Both the position numbers and the translations under genes were made by a program. This document shows positions 1-8,034 of a stretch of DNA of 32,436 nt, piece after piece. The DNA is from Chloroflexota bacterium (GTDB lineage Bacteria > Chloroflexota > Anaerolineae > Anaerolineales > Villigracilaceae), in the NCBI GenBank assembly GCA_021787595.1, contig JAJYLQ010000034.1, positions 1 through 32,436 of the forward strand. The letters run 5' to 3'. The notes beneath the pieces were generated by a model, which searched no databases, was not told the origin of the DNA, and worked only from the letters and a program-made list of their open reading frames with translations. Position 1 is the first letter of the stretch; every line of letters begins with the position of its first letter.

Positions 1-111
1 ACTGTTGACTGGCGTTTCACAACCGCTGACGCACGCATTAAACTCAAGAAGCTCTATCCGACCATCTGCTGTCCGCAAAATCTTCACGGCTCTCCACTTA
101 TCAAAGCATGA
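1..111 (+). CDS. IS630-family transposase, C-terminal fragment
   Basis: An open frame enters from the left edge and stops at TGA 109-111, giving 36 residues. It includes VDWRFTTADARIKLKKLYP, which matches the conserved C-terminal tail of IS630/Tc1-mariner-type transposases (typically W-x-F-T-T-A-x-A-R-I-K-L-K-x-L-Y-P). About 16 extra residues follow that tail, slightly longer than usual. The DDE catalytic core would lie outside the window, so I cannot tell whether the element is intact. No terminal inverted repeat was recognised in the 40 bases after the stop. The fragment borders an AT-rich restriction-modification locus, which suggests an acquired region. Confidence 0.75.
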   Translation, partial: TVDWRFTTADARIKLKKLYPTICCPQNLHGSPLIKA

Positions 112-148
112 TTGACAAACTACTAGAACAAGCCGTAAAATGCGCGCT

Positions 149-1633
149 TTACTTAACTCTGTAGTTTTTGGTTTTTTTCTCAAACAATCTGAAAGTTTTC
201 TTGTTTCTCAACATGTCTAAATTCAGGCAGTTGAGGATACTTGTTTTTATTGGGCGTTTCTCATCCCAAAATATTAATGATGATAGAAAATCTTGGGCAT
301 TTGGTGACATCAATAAATCATGAACATCTTCTGCCTCTTCTTTGCTTTTAAAACTTAGAAAATATCCTGTGTCATCAAAAACAACTGGCTTTTCATCTAA
401 CTTGCCGATCAATCGAAAATCCAAATTCTTATAAAGGCCGCAAATGGCAATTTTCCACGGCATAAAGGTGTAAGAGCCAACGCCAAAGATGGAAAATCTC
501 GGAGAGGCTTTGTAGATTCTGCTTTTTCTTTTGTCCAAATATGAGGAGTGTTTTTCCAGGTATTTCCATGTCTTTGGCGCTAAGTGTCTAATAAGGTGTG
601 TAGGTTCTCCGGCAACCTTTTGTGTCACAAGTAAAAATCTGTTTGTATCTGTTACACGATTATTGGCAATGTCTGATCCTTTGAGTAGTGGATAGAGAAA
701 AATATCCTCTATATCTATCGTTTCATCCAAGCCGTTTACAAATTTATTGTCGATCTTTTGCAGCTCCATCACCTCCGAACAATCGTGCTTAATGCCTGAA
801 CGCCATTTTGTATCGCGGTAGCCGAACAAATACGATAATCTCTCAAAGGTTTCTAGGTCACTTATGGTGATTCCTCTTCTATGCCCAACTTGGCGATAAG
901 ACTCGCTCTCTAGACTATCATAAACGAAATAATCCTGGCTATTGGCTGACCGATCAAACTTACATAGTAGCAAGCAGGCGTCTACTGATGCATTGAAATG
1001 CTTTTTAGCATCAATCCTAAATAATGCTGCATTAGAAATGCCAATATTGTTTAGGTGTAGATGATTCAGGAATTTTCGCGCCACACTTGTTTTGCAAAGC
1101 ATTGCAAGATAGGCATCTCTGTTTTGAAGTTGTTCTGCTGTTTTAATCAGCATCCATTCGGAAATATCGAAATTGCTTCTTCCTGTCATTGCTTCAAAAC
1201 CGCTGTGATTTTGAAAGTTTGACTTTACTGGAAGATTAGCTCCTCCAATGACCCCTTGTCGAGAATTGGTCACCCACGGAAAATTTCCTATAATCAAAAT
1301 TGTGCCTTGCGGAATGCTAAGCGATTCTTTCCAATGGAACTTGAAAAAGTCGCCGTTAATGAGTTCTATGTGGTTGCTGTTTGGAAGTTGAGAAAGTTTC
1401 TCTTTTACTTCCTTGAGATAATCAGGATTGATTTCTATTCCAATGATCTTCTTCGCATTTGGAAACGAATATGCCGAAGCTTCCACAAATGCTCCAATGC
1501 CGCAAGTTGGTTCGATAATAATATCTGGATTAACCCCATGCTCAACGAGTTTTTGGCATACCTTTTGAGCCAATTCAGGTGGAGTTTGGAAATCTCCGTA
1601 CTCGATTTGTTTCTTTTGCGCTGCCAGTAACAT
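149..1633 (-). CDS. Type II DNA adenine methyltransferase (N6-MTase) of an R-M system
   Basis: This protein should transfer a methyl group from S-adenosylmethionine to adenine in the recognition site and so protect the host from the neighbouring endonuclease. With the start at 1633 it is 494 residues. A motif X-like FQTP lies at about 15-18, the SAM-binding motif I EPTCGIGAF at 41-49, and catalytic motif IV as NFPW at 117-120, a variant of (D/N)PP(Y/F/W). The order X-I-IV with a long C-terminal target-recognition part fits gamma-class N6-adenine methyltransferases. The frame is open up to 1711, but the ATG at 1633 overlaps the stop of the upstream endonuclease gene as TAATG, so coupled translation from 1633 is much more likely. 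Base composition is clearly more AT-rich than in flanking genes, consistent with transfer. The recognition sequence cannot be read from the protein. Confidence 0.85.
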   Translation of the reverse strand: MLLAAQKKQIEYGDFQTPPELAQKVCQKLVEHGVNPDIIIEPTCGIGAFVEASAYSFPNAKKIIGIEINPDYLKEVKEKLSQLPNSNHIELINGDFFKFHWKESLSIPQGTILIIGNFPWVTNSRQGVIGGANLPVKSNFQNHSGFEAMTGRSNFDISEWMLIKTAEQLQNRDAYLAMLCKTSVARKFLNHLHLNNIGISNAALFRIDAKKHFNASVDACLLLCKFDRSANSQDYFVYDSLESESYRQVGHRRGITISDLETFERLSYLFGYRDTKWRSGIKHDCSEVMELQKIDNKFVNGLDETIDIEDIFLYPLLKGSDIANNRVTDTNRFLLVTQKVAGEPTHLIRHLAPKTWKYLEKHSSYLDKRKSRIYKASPRFSIFGVGSYTFMPWKIAICGLYKNLDFRLIGKLDEKPVVFDDTGYFLSFKSKEEAEDVHDLLMSPNAQDFLSSLIFWDEKRPIKTSILNCLNLDMLRNKKTFRLFEKKTKNYRVK

Positions 1634-2292
1634 TAGCTTGCTCTGTAAACTGATATTACACCATCTTCTTGCCCGGCGACTTCGATGACTCTTCCGTATT
1701 GTAGTCGCCATTGGAGAGCGTTGGATATGGTTAGGAAACCTTGTTGAGGTGGATTTTTCAAAACCTCTTCGGCAATTTTATTTGCCCCTATTTCTTCGAC
1801 CGGCAGATTTCTCTCAAGAATAAAAGCCAGAATATCATCTTTGTTTCCATTGTTCGCCAAAATTTTAAGAATCCCAGCGGTAGTTTGAAAATCAGCAGTT
1901 TGCTCCTGGCTTACAAAAATGGTGTGGAGAATATTTAAAGTCGCGGTTTTGTTTTTGGAATTGTCTGATTTTTGATAAACAAATATAAGAAGTGAATAAC
2001 CCAGACCATAGATTTTTTGTCTCGCAGTTTTGAAGGGACACGAGGATTGTGGTTGAGTGATGCTTGTAACTTTCATATCAACATTTAGTTGTGGAAAATC
2101 TATCCCACTTGCAGAATTTCCTTCGCTGAATTTGTACCTGCCTTTCAGGTGGGTTTTGAATTTATGTTCAAGATAAGTTCCGACCGCCTTTCCGTCTGTT
2201 ACGCCATAAAGTGAAGACTCTGCATGTTTGGACTCGGCCTTGGAAAACTCAAATGCTTCTTTGCATAATGATTTGATATTGAGGTTCGGCAT
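1633..2292 (-). CDS. Type II restriction endonuclease (PD-(D/E)xK-like)
   Basis: This 219-residue protein lies directly upstream of the adenine methyltransferase, with TAATG stop/start overlap, the classic layout of a type II restriction-modification pair. A candidate nuclease core is visible: Glu42 in a helix (GTYLEHKF), Asp65 in SGIDFP, and Asp72-Met-Lys74 in NVDMKVTS, followed by QPQSSCPFKTARQK and a hydrophobic strand YSLLIFVYQK. This fits a PD-(D/E)xK fold, although I do not assign it to a named enzyme. An AGGGAA ribosome site precedes ATG 2292. Its job, cleaving DNA lacking the partner methylation, is inferred from context plus the motif. It shares the AT-rich composition of its partner. 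Confidence 0.75.
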   Translation of the reverse strand: MPNLNIKSLCKEAFEFSKAESKHAESSLYGVTDGKAVGTYLEHKFKTHLKGRYKFSEGNSASGIDFPQLNVDMKVTSITQPQSSCPFKTARQKIYGLGYSLLIFVYQKSDNSKNKTATLNILHTIFVSQEQTADFQTTAGILKILANNGNKDDILAFILERNLPVEEIGANKIAEEVLKNPPQQGFLTISNALQWRLQYGRVIEVAGQEDGVISVYRAS

Positions 2293-2363
2293 ATTTCCCT
2301 TTTCTATGGATATTTGAAATTGTATCCTGAAAATCTCCTTCCAAGAAGCCTCTAACTACTTCA

Positions 2364-3452
2364 TCATATCAGAATTTCTAATCCAAGAAACTTCCTGTAT
2401 CTTTCTACCGCATTGCTCAATGCCAATTTTTCTTCTTTCGTCAGCGGTCTGAATGGATTCAATTCAACCTCAATAGTCTTTGTTTTAATAGTCCGTTTCC
2501 AGGTGCCTGCGATCTTGCCGTCCATCAGGATCGTGTTCATCAACGGACTGCCGCGCGAATCCAATTTTTTGGTATCCGATACATCAAAGATCGCGCGGCG
2601 GTTTGTATAGCCGACAACGTATTCATCGTAATTCAATAATAAATGCACGGTCGGCGATTTTTCTTTTCCTGCAGATGTTGATTCGTCGAACCAGTATATT
2701 TGGTCGTCCATGCTTTCGTGTGTGAATTGATGCTTGACCATTTCCAATCCCGCTTTTGCGTCAGCCGTCGTCAGCCCCGACCACCAAACGAAATCCCGCA
2801 ACGTCGCCGGGCCGTGACTCTTAAAATAGCGCGCGGTCAATTCGGCCAGCGATTCATCGCGTGTCAACGTTTTTGTCTTCAGTGCGCGTTCGTCGAGCAG
2901 GGCATAAGTGAACTGTTTGCCTCGCCGCGCGCCGCTGCATATCACGCCGTCCAGTTCGGCGCGCATGACGATGTAAGTCAGCCGCAGTTCGATCGCGGGG
3001 ATGCCGGCATTTTTCAACGCGACACCCAATTCCTCGCGCGTCAATTGATTGTCACCTCGCAATGCTTTTTCGATCACGGCTTGGCTTCGTTTGAACACTG
3101 CTGCGTCCAGTTCCAATCGGCGATACTGATACGCGCTCGCGGCGTTGACGCGCGGCGCGGTCAGCTTCAGCATCCAGCGGATATCCTCCGGCGCGACAAA
3201 ATGCCACGTGGGACGCATGACGTGAGTCCGCAGGATTTTCCCATTTGCAAAAGCCTGCCCGACCATCGCGTCGGTCGCGGCTTTGGTGCGTTGTCCGACC
3301 GCCCATTTGGCCGCTGCGTAGTCCTGGGCTTGGACCGCGCCCATCCATCGGACAGCATCCTCGGCGCGATCGAATTTCGTCGCGGTCATTTGCTGATTTT
3401 GGAGTCTCAGACGAATAAGTTCATCTCTTGAGAACGCGGCGCGTTCTGACAT
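2364..3452 (-). CDS. AlkZ-like winged-helix DNA-binding / DNA glycosylase-family protein (HTH_42)
   Basis: This 362-residue protein has the features of the winged-helix HTH_42 family (formerly DUF1006), which includes the interstrand-crosslink glycosylases AlkZ and YcaQ/AlkX. Near the N-terminus are LIRLRLQNQ and the signature MGAVQAQDYAAAKWAVGQR. The Gln41-Ala-Gln43 (QxQ) motif corresponds to the catalytic motif of AlkZ-type enzymes, whereas YcaQ-type members carry QxD. THVMRPTWHFV (about 76-86) is another conserved block. The length is normal for the family. The gene stands alone on the minus strand, 34 bases before the VWA gene's 3' end. Repair of alkylated or crosslinked DNA is the family-based expectation; a biosynthetic cluster that would specify a toxin substrate is absent. 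Confidence 0.8.
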   Translation of the reverse strand: MSERAAFSRDELIRLRLQNQQMTATKFDRAEDAVRWMGAVQAQDYAAAKWAVGQRTKAATDAMVGQAFANGKILRTHVMRPTWHFVAPEDIRWMLKLTAPRVNAASAYQYRRLELDAAVFKRSQAVIEKALRGDNQLTREELGVALKNAGIPAIELRLTYIVMRAELDGVICSGARRGKQFTYALLDERALKTKTLTRDESLAELTARYFKSHGPATLRDFVWWSGLTTADAKAGLEMVKHQFTHESMDDQIYWFDESTSAGKEKSPTVHLLLNYDEYVVGYTNRRAIFDVSDTKKLDSRGSPLMNTILMDGKIAGTWKRTIKTKTIEVELNPFRPLTKEEKLALSNAVERYRKFLGLEILI

Positions 3453-3486
3453 AATGTCCCCATTTTACTCGATATGAGTTTTCAGG

Positions 3487-4863
3487 CTAACCTGCCAGCA
3501 ACTGATCCACCGCCTCTGCCAACTCTTTCAGATTGCTGACTTTCAATACATTATTGCATAACGGCGCGTACTTGGGCATATCGCTGTCGCCGTGCCACAA
3601 GTAGGGAGGTTCGGGATTCAGCCAAAGGGTCCGCGCCGCGCGGCGGGACATCGTGGTGAACAAGTCAATGCGCGGATCATTGTAGTTGTTGCGCCCATCG
3701 CCGACGAGGATCAGCGTGGTTTGTCCATTGAGCGTGTCCATGTATTCGTTGTTGAAATCGTTCAGCGACCAGCCGAGGTCGGTGTTGTAATATCCGCTGG
3801 GCATCCGCCATAAAACGGAAGCAATCGCCTCGTCCGCGTTGGAGCCGTTGAATTCGTCCGAAATATATTCGAGATGATCAATGAACGCGAAGGCATTTGT
3901 CTTGCGCACTTGTCCTTGAAGCGCGAACAAAAAACTCAGCATCAACTCGGAGCAGAAACGCATCGAAGTGCTGATGTCGCAAATGACGACAAGCTTCGGC
4001 TTGTGGACGCGGTCGCGATGTTTGATCTCCATCGGCACCCCCTGATATTTTAGGTTGGCGCGGATCGTTGCCTTCGGATCGAGCTGTCCGCTCTTCGCAT
4101 GTTTTTGTCTCAATGCAATGCGCGTGCGCAGCATGGCGGCTAGTCGCTTCACTTCGCGTTGGAGAAGTTTTTTATCCGCATCCGACAATGCATTGAACGG
4201 GCGATTCATCAGGCCGTCCAGGTTTTGATTTGGATTCTGTTCGCTTAAGTTCTCGGCGATGCGCTGGCCTGCGAATTGATTGATCTGTTGCTGCATGCCC
4301 TGCAAATTTTGCTGGACGAGTCCGCGCAATTGCTCGACGCGTTCCTTGTTCATTCCCATTTGCTGAAGTTGTTCCATCAGTTCGCGCAGCGCCTCCTGCA
4401 CTTCAGGGAAAGCCAGGGCGCGCATCATGCGCTGCGCCATCCAGTTTTGATAGCGCAGATCATCCATCTGATTCAGGCCGACCATTTGCGCCAACGCTTC
4501 CAACTCGGACTTGGTAAGCGGCTCGCCGTTCATCAGCCTTTCCATCCGCTGACGGAGTTGCTCGGTATACTGTCGGATTGCATCCGCCAGCATCTGTGCT
4601 TCTTCCGGCGTTAGATTATCCATCGGGCTTCCGCCCATCATCGGCGGCTGGCCCATTCCAAAGAACAATGGAAATAATTTATCGAACACCGGTAAATCAC
4701 GAACGTCTTTGATCAACGTCGAGCGCAGCGACAGGCGGAAATGTTCGCGGTCCTGAATCCCCATCAAGTCCACCGCGGAAAAGGCTTCGCTGCTTTCGGC
4801 AAGCGACACGCGCACCCCGCTGGCGCGTAACGCTGAGATCAACTGTAAAATGCGGGATTCCAT
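3487..4863 (-). CDS. VWA domain-containing CoxE-like protein
   Basis: This 458-residue protein combines a Gln/Met-rich helical N-terminal half (many QLQQM and QQMGMN-type stretches) with a C-terminal von Willebrand A domain. The MIDAS metal site is visible as CDISTSM (DxSxS), with a later LVGDGRNNYNDPR strand-loop. It belongs with the CoxE-like proteins that work with MoxR-type AAA+ ATPases as chaperone/assembly pairs for metal enzymes or complexes. The MoxR gene lies just upstream, supporting a two-gene unit. I chose ATG 4863, preceded by GAGG at 4871-4874, rather than the start at 4890, which would run through a palindromic repeat. The client protein is unknown. Confidence 0.85.
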   Translation of the reverse strand: MESRILQLISALRASGVRVSLAESSEAFSAVDLMGIQDREHFRLSLRSTLIKDVRDLPVFDKLFPLFFGMGQPPMMGGSPMDNLTPEEAQMLADAIRQYTEQLRQRMERLMNGEPLTKSELEALAQMVGLNQMDDLRYQNWMAQRMMRALAFPEVQEALRELMEQLQQMGMNKERVEQLRGLVQQNLQGMQQQINQFAGQRIAENLSEQNPNQNLDGLMNRPFNALSDADKKLLQREVKRLAAMLRTRIALRQKHAKSGQLDPKATIRANLKYQGVPMEIKHRDRVHKPKLVVICDISTSMRFCSELMLSFLFALQGQVRKTNAFAFIDHLEYISDEFNGSNADEAIASVLWRMPSGYYNTDLGWSLNDFNNEYMDTLNGQTTLILVGDGRNNYNDPRIDLFTTMSRRAARTLWLNPEPPYLWHGDSDMPKYAPLCNNVLKVSNLKELAEAVDQLLAG

Positions 4864-4874
4864 TTTAGATCCTC

Positions 4875-4921
4875 GTAGGGGCGAGATCACCTCGCCCAGG
4901 ACGGGGAAACCCCGTCCCTAC
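4875..4921. repeat. Nested palindromic repeat between moxR-like and VWA genes
   Basis: A 47-base element has outer ends GTAGGG/CCCTAC enclosing two adjacent hairpins: GGGCGAG/CTCGCCC (about 4880-4897) and GACGGGG-AAA-CCCCGTC (4900-4916). It occupies almost the whole intergenic gap, and its edge touches the ribosome site of the VWA gene. This three-stem design recurs in other elements of this window. It may stabilise or attenuate the two-gene transcript. Confidence 0.75.
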
Positions 4922-4926
4922 AAAAA

Positions 4927-5898
4927 TCAATTTCCGGAAAATTTTCCAAACTCATCCGGTCTTTGCCGCGGTGGAATGGTTGGTGGTGGCGGCGGATTGA
5001 TGATTTGTCGTTTGGCTTTTTGCAAATCCGCTTCGTGCTTTAACAGAACGGAAATCGTATCTTCCAACGTTTCCTTATCAATATTCTTCGCGTTCAATGA
5101 GACTAAAGCATTGGCCCAATCCAATGTCTCGCTGATGGACGGCGATTTACGCATGTCGGTCTTGCGCAGCTTCTGAACGAATTCCACAGCTTGGCGCGCG
5201 AGCTTCGGATTCAGTTCAGGAACTTTCAATCGCACGACCGCCAATTCTTCTTCGAGCGATGGATAATCAATGAACAGATACAAACAGCGCCGCTTCAACG
5301 CTTCGGACAATTCGCGCGTGTTGTTGGAAGTCAACACAACGAATGGTTTATGTGCGGCAGTCAACGTTCCGAGTTCGGGAACACTCACCTGGAAGTCGCT
5401 CAACACTTCGAGCAGGAACGCTTCGAACTCCGCATCGGCGCGGTCAATTTCATCGATCAATAAAACCGTCGGCGCATCGCACAAGATCGCACGAAGCAAT
5501 GGCCGTTGAAGGAGGAAACGGTCCGAGAAGAACACATCTTCCTCGTTTGCCAATCGATCTGCGGCTTCGGCGAGCGAATCTGCCTTGCCGAGCGTATCGT
5601 TCAATTTGTCGCGCAGAAGCTGTGTGTAAAGCAGTTGCTTGGAATATTCCCACTCGTACAATGCTTTGGATTCATCCAGTCCTTCATAACATTGCAGGCG
5701 GATGAGTTCGCGCCCGGTCGCGCCCGCGATGGCTTTTGCCAATTCGGTTTTTCCTACGCCCGCGGGGCCCTCCGTCAGCAGTGGCTTTTCCAGTTTTTGG
5801 GCGAGATAAACAATCGTGGCGATCTCGTCCGAGGCGATATATTTTTGCGCGGACAGGGCAGATTTTACGGAATCTGTGGATGCAAATGAGTTGGTCAT
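4927..5898 (-). CDS. MoxR-family AAA+ ATPase
   Basis: This 323-residue ATPase has Walker A GPAGVGKT at 44-51, the MoxR hallmark LQCYEGLDESKALYEWEY at about 68-85, Walker B VLLIDEID at 145-152, and a sensor-1-like VLTSNNTRELSEALKRRC stretch. MoxR proteins use ATP hydrolysis to remodel or activate partner complexes, typically with a VWA protein encoded next door, as here. The C-terminus ends in a Pro-rich tail (NPPPPPTIPPRQRP). AGGT lies six bases before ATG 5898. Together with the VWA gene it forms a likely operon read leftward from about 5930. Confidence 0.9.
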   Translation of the reverse strand: MTNSFASTDSVKSALSAQKYIASDEIATIVYLAQKLEKPLLTEGPAGVGKTELAKAIAGATGRELIRLQCYEGLDESKALYEWEYSKQLLYTQLLRDKLNDTLGKADSLAEAADRLANEEDVFFSDRFLLQRPLLRAILCDAPTVLLIDEIDRADAEFEAFLLEVLSDFQVSVPELGTLTAAHKPFVVLTSNNTRELSEALKRRCLYLFIDYPSLEEELAVVRLKVPELNPKLARQAVEFVQKLRKTDMRKSPSISETLDWANALVSLNAKNIDKETLEDTISVLLKHEADLQKAKRQIINPPPPPTIPPRQRPDEFGKFSGN

Positions 5899-6043
5899 AT
5901 TTACCTGTAGTCCCGATTAGTATACCCTTTTTGGGTGTCGAGGTATTAACTGAGAATGAGAGCGCTGGTTCCTTTCTTCACAACGTGCGGCTTTTCTTTC
6001 GCGTGAAGCCGCTTCTTTTCCTGTGCTATCATTGGGCGATCCC

Positions 6044-6973
6044 ATGCGGCTGAAAGCTGATCTGACTCTCTTCCTGGTTTCCATTATTTGGGGCACAGCC
6101 TTTGTTGCTCAACGCATTGCGGGACAGCAGGATTCTGTTTACTTGTTCAACGGTCTTCGTTACCTTCTGGCCGCGATCATTGTGTTGCCGTTCGCACTTC
6201 GCATAAGTCGGACACCTCGCCTTCGGCGTGCTTCGCGAAGTTCGACTTACACCATACCGCGCAAACAATATAAATGGATGCTCGTCGCAGGCTTTCTGTT
6301 ATTTATTGGAAGCGCCTTGCAGCAGGCCGGCGTGGTTTATACGACTGCCGGCAATGCGGGTTTCCTTACCAGCTTGTATGTGGTTTTGATTCCCATCGTG
6401 TTGCTTCTCTTTTGGAAGGAGAAACCGCACTGGCTGGCAGTTCTTGCGGCAGGGCTGGCCGTTGCCGGTGCCTTCCTGCTTTCGACGGGCGGCCAGTTTG
6501 CAATCCACGCGGGAGACGCACTGGAATTGATCGGTGCGTTATTTTGGTCGCTGCATGTCATCGTGCTGGGCAAGGTTGCGTCGCGATATGAAGCCATGTC
6601 GTTTTCAGCAGGGCAGCTGGCGATTTGCGGATTGCTCAATTTTGGTGTTGGCATCTTTGTCGAGCCGCTTCAGTCCATCAACAATTTGGCATTGCTCGGT
6701 GCCATTGTTTATACCGCCGTCTTTTCGTTGGGGATTGCCTACACTTTCCAGGTTTGGGCGCAGAGACATACCCCGCCAGCCGACGCCGCGCTCATCCTCG
6801 GACTCGAATCGGTTTTCTCCGTTATTTCCGGTTGGATCATCCTTCGCGAAGGTTTGGCCGCAATCCAGATTCTTGGATGTGGTTTGATTTTGTTTGCGGT
6901 CTTGTTATCTCAACTCAAGCAGTGGAATACATCAGGTAAAATTGAACGCGAAAGTTTGGTGGAAGGCAGATGA
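6044..6973 (+). CDS. DMT-superfamily EamA transporter
   Basis: This protein of about 309 residues has ten predicted membrane helices in two EamA repeats. Typical signatures are the first helix with SIIWGTAFVAQ, NAGFLTSLYVVLIPIVLLLF in the first half, and AALILGLESVFSVISGWIILREG in the second half (the family's A-x-x-x-x-x-E-P-V/S-F...E-G pattern). Members export or import small metabolites; the substrate cannot be inferred. ATG 6044 begins with a charged residue right before the first helix; a frame start at 6023 lacks ribosome-site support. The cytoplasmic loop after the second helix is lengthened by about 15 residues (TPRLRRASRSSTYT) encoded by a palindromic insertion. Confidence 0.88.
   Translation: MRLKADLTLFLVSIIWGTAFVAQRIAGQQDSVYLFNGLRYLLAAIIVLPFALRISRTPRLRRASRSSTYTIPRKQYKWMLVAGFLLFIGSALQQAGVVYTTAGNAGFLTSLYVVLIPIVLLLFWKEKPHWLAVLAAGLAVAGAFLLSTGGQFAIHAGDALELIGALFWSLHVIVLGKVASRYEAMSFSAGQLAICGLLNFGVGIFVEPLQSINNLALLGAIVYTAVFSLGIAYTFQVWAQRHTPPADAALILGLESVFSVISGWIILREGLAAIQILGCGLILFAVLLSQLKQWNTSGKIERESLVEGR
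6205..6248. repeat. In-frame palindromic element inside the EamA gene
   Basis: The outer arms AAGTCGGA (6205-6212) and TTCGACTT (6241-6248) are complementary except for one position. Between them lie two small hairpins, CGCC-TTC-GGCG and the self-complementary CTTCGCGAAG. The element encodes a basic/Ser-rich loop and keeps the reading frame. The layout, outer stem plus two inner hairpins, parallels the repeat at 4875-4921. Confidence 0.7.
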
Positions 6974-6997
6974 AAAATAAAACGTTGTTGAATCTTA

Positions 6998-7078
6998 CAA
7001 TACCTTTGCCATTTGTGGGACAATTTGGCAAATTGTCCTACGTTCGCTGCTCCCGATACCGCATTGGCGAAGGTATTG
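6998..7078. repeat. Dispersed two-stem palindrome, copy 1 (81 bp)
   Basis: The ends CAATACCTTTGCCA and TGGCGAAGGTATTG form a 14-bp outer stem with one G-T position. Inside is a hairpin with GGACAATTT/AAATTGTCC arms. The same sequence with about four differences occurs at 28505-28586. It fills most of the 148-base gap between the EamA and lipid kinase genes and could act as an RNA 3'-end stabiliser or terminator-like element. Confidence 0.85.
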
Positions 7079-7121
7079 ATCTTATTCCAATCATTGCTAC
7101 GCCGCCGCCTAAAGCAACCGC

Positions 7122-8024
7122 ATGAAGACTAAAGTCTTGTTGAATCCGTATTCCAACCGCTGGAACGCGCGGAAGCGCTGGCCCGAAGCGGAAGCCGCGC
7201 TCAAGGCGGCTGGCCTGGATTTTGATCTGTCTGTCTCCGAACACCCCGATCATCTCGTGGACCTCGCGGCGGATGCCGTCGAACAAGGTCTTTCCGCCAT
7301 TGTGGTCGCGGGCGGCGACGGCTCGATTGGTGAAGTGGTCAACGGCGTCGCGCGGCATTGGAATGGCAGGGATAAATTCCCGGTCACGCTTGGAATCATT
7401 CCCCTGGGTTCTGCCAATGATTTTGTTTTTGCGCTTGGCCTTCCATTGGATTTGAGCGAAGCCTCGCGGATCATTGCGAACGGCAAAAGCAGATCGGTTG
7501 ATCTTTGCAAATGCAATGAGCGATTCTTTCTCAATAATTCTGCTGGCGGACTCGAACCGTACGTAACCACCAAACACGAACGCATCCGTTGGATCAAGGG
7601 CATGGCGCGTTATTTGATCGCCGCGGTGTGGGCCATCATGGACAAACCCGAATGGCAGGGCGAACTCAAATGGGACGGCGGCGAATACAATGGCCCGATT
7701 TCATTGGTCTCGGTTGGGAACGGCCGCCGCACTGGCGGATTTTTCATGACGCCGCATGCCGATCCGTTCGATGGAAAGTTAACTCTGGCTTTTGGTTATC
7801 GCGGCACCCGCCTCGGACTTTTCGGCGCGTTACCGCGCGCTTTCAAAGAAGACAGAGGCAGTTATGTCGAAATGGACGGAATGCGCGAAGTTCATTGCAC
7901 GCGCCTGACAATCCATCTCGATAAACCGTCGCCCGCGCACACCGACGGCGAATTGTTCGATAACTGGCTGACCGATTTTGATTATCAAATTTTTCCCGGT
8001 TCAGTGCCGGTGCTGACGCGTTGA
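7122..8024 (+). CDS. Diacylglycerol kinase-family lipid kinase (YegS/BmrU-like)
   Basis: This 300-residue protein has the DAGK catalytic-domain pattern: VLLNPYSNRW at the N-terminus, the ATP-binding VVAGGDGSIGEVVNG at about 61-75 (GGDGS), and LGIIPLGSANDFVFALGLP at about 89-107 (the G-T/S-x-N-D-F motif). A C-terminal beta-sandwich region includes FFMTPHADPFDGKL. These enzymes phosphorylate diacylglycerol, sphingoid bases or related lipids using ATP at the membrane face. It is the first gene of a tight plus-strand cluster with three GT-C-like membrane proteins (gaps of 10 and 14 bases, then a 32-base overlap). A lipid-linked sugar or envelope lipid role is therefore plausible but inferred. Confidence 0.9.
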   Translation: MKTKVLLNPYSNRWNARKRWPEAEAALKAAGLDFDLSVSEHPDHLVDLAADAVEQGLSAIVVAGGDGSIGEVVNGVARHWNGRDKFPVTLGIIPLGSANDFVFALGLPLDLSEASRIIANGKSRSVDLCKCNERFFLNNSAGGLEPYVTTKHERIRWIKGMARYLIAAVWAIMDKPEWQGELKWDGGEYNGPISLVSVGNGRRTGGFFMTPHADPFDGKLTLAFGYRGTRLGLFGALPRAFKEDRGSYVEMDGMREVHCTRLTIHLDKPSPAHTDGELFDNWLTDFDYQIFPGSVPVLTR

Positions 8025-8034
8025 TGGCGGGGCT

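Noticed and set aside
1634-1711. Extended N-terminus for the methyltransferase
   Set aside because: It would overlap the endonuclease coding region by 78 bases; TAATG coupling at 1633 is a better start.
5987-6012. Hairpin GCGGCTT/AAGCCGC before the EamA gene
   Set aside because: It lies between divergent starts, has a 12-base loop and no clear role; too weak to call a terminator or operator.
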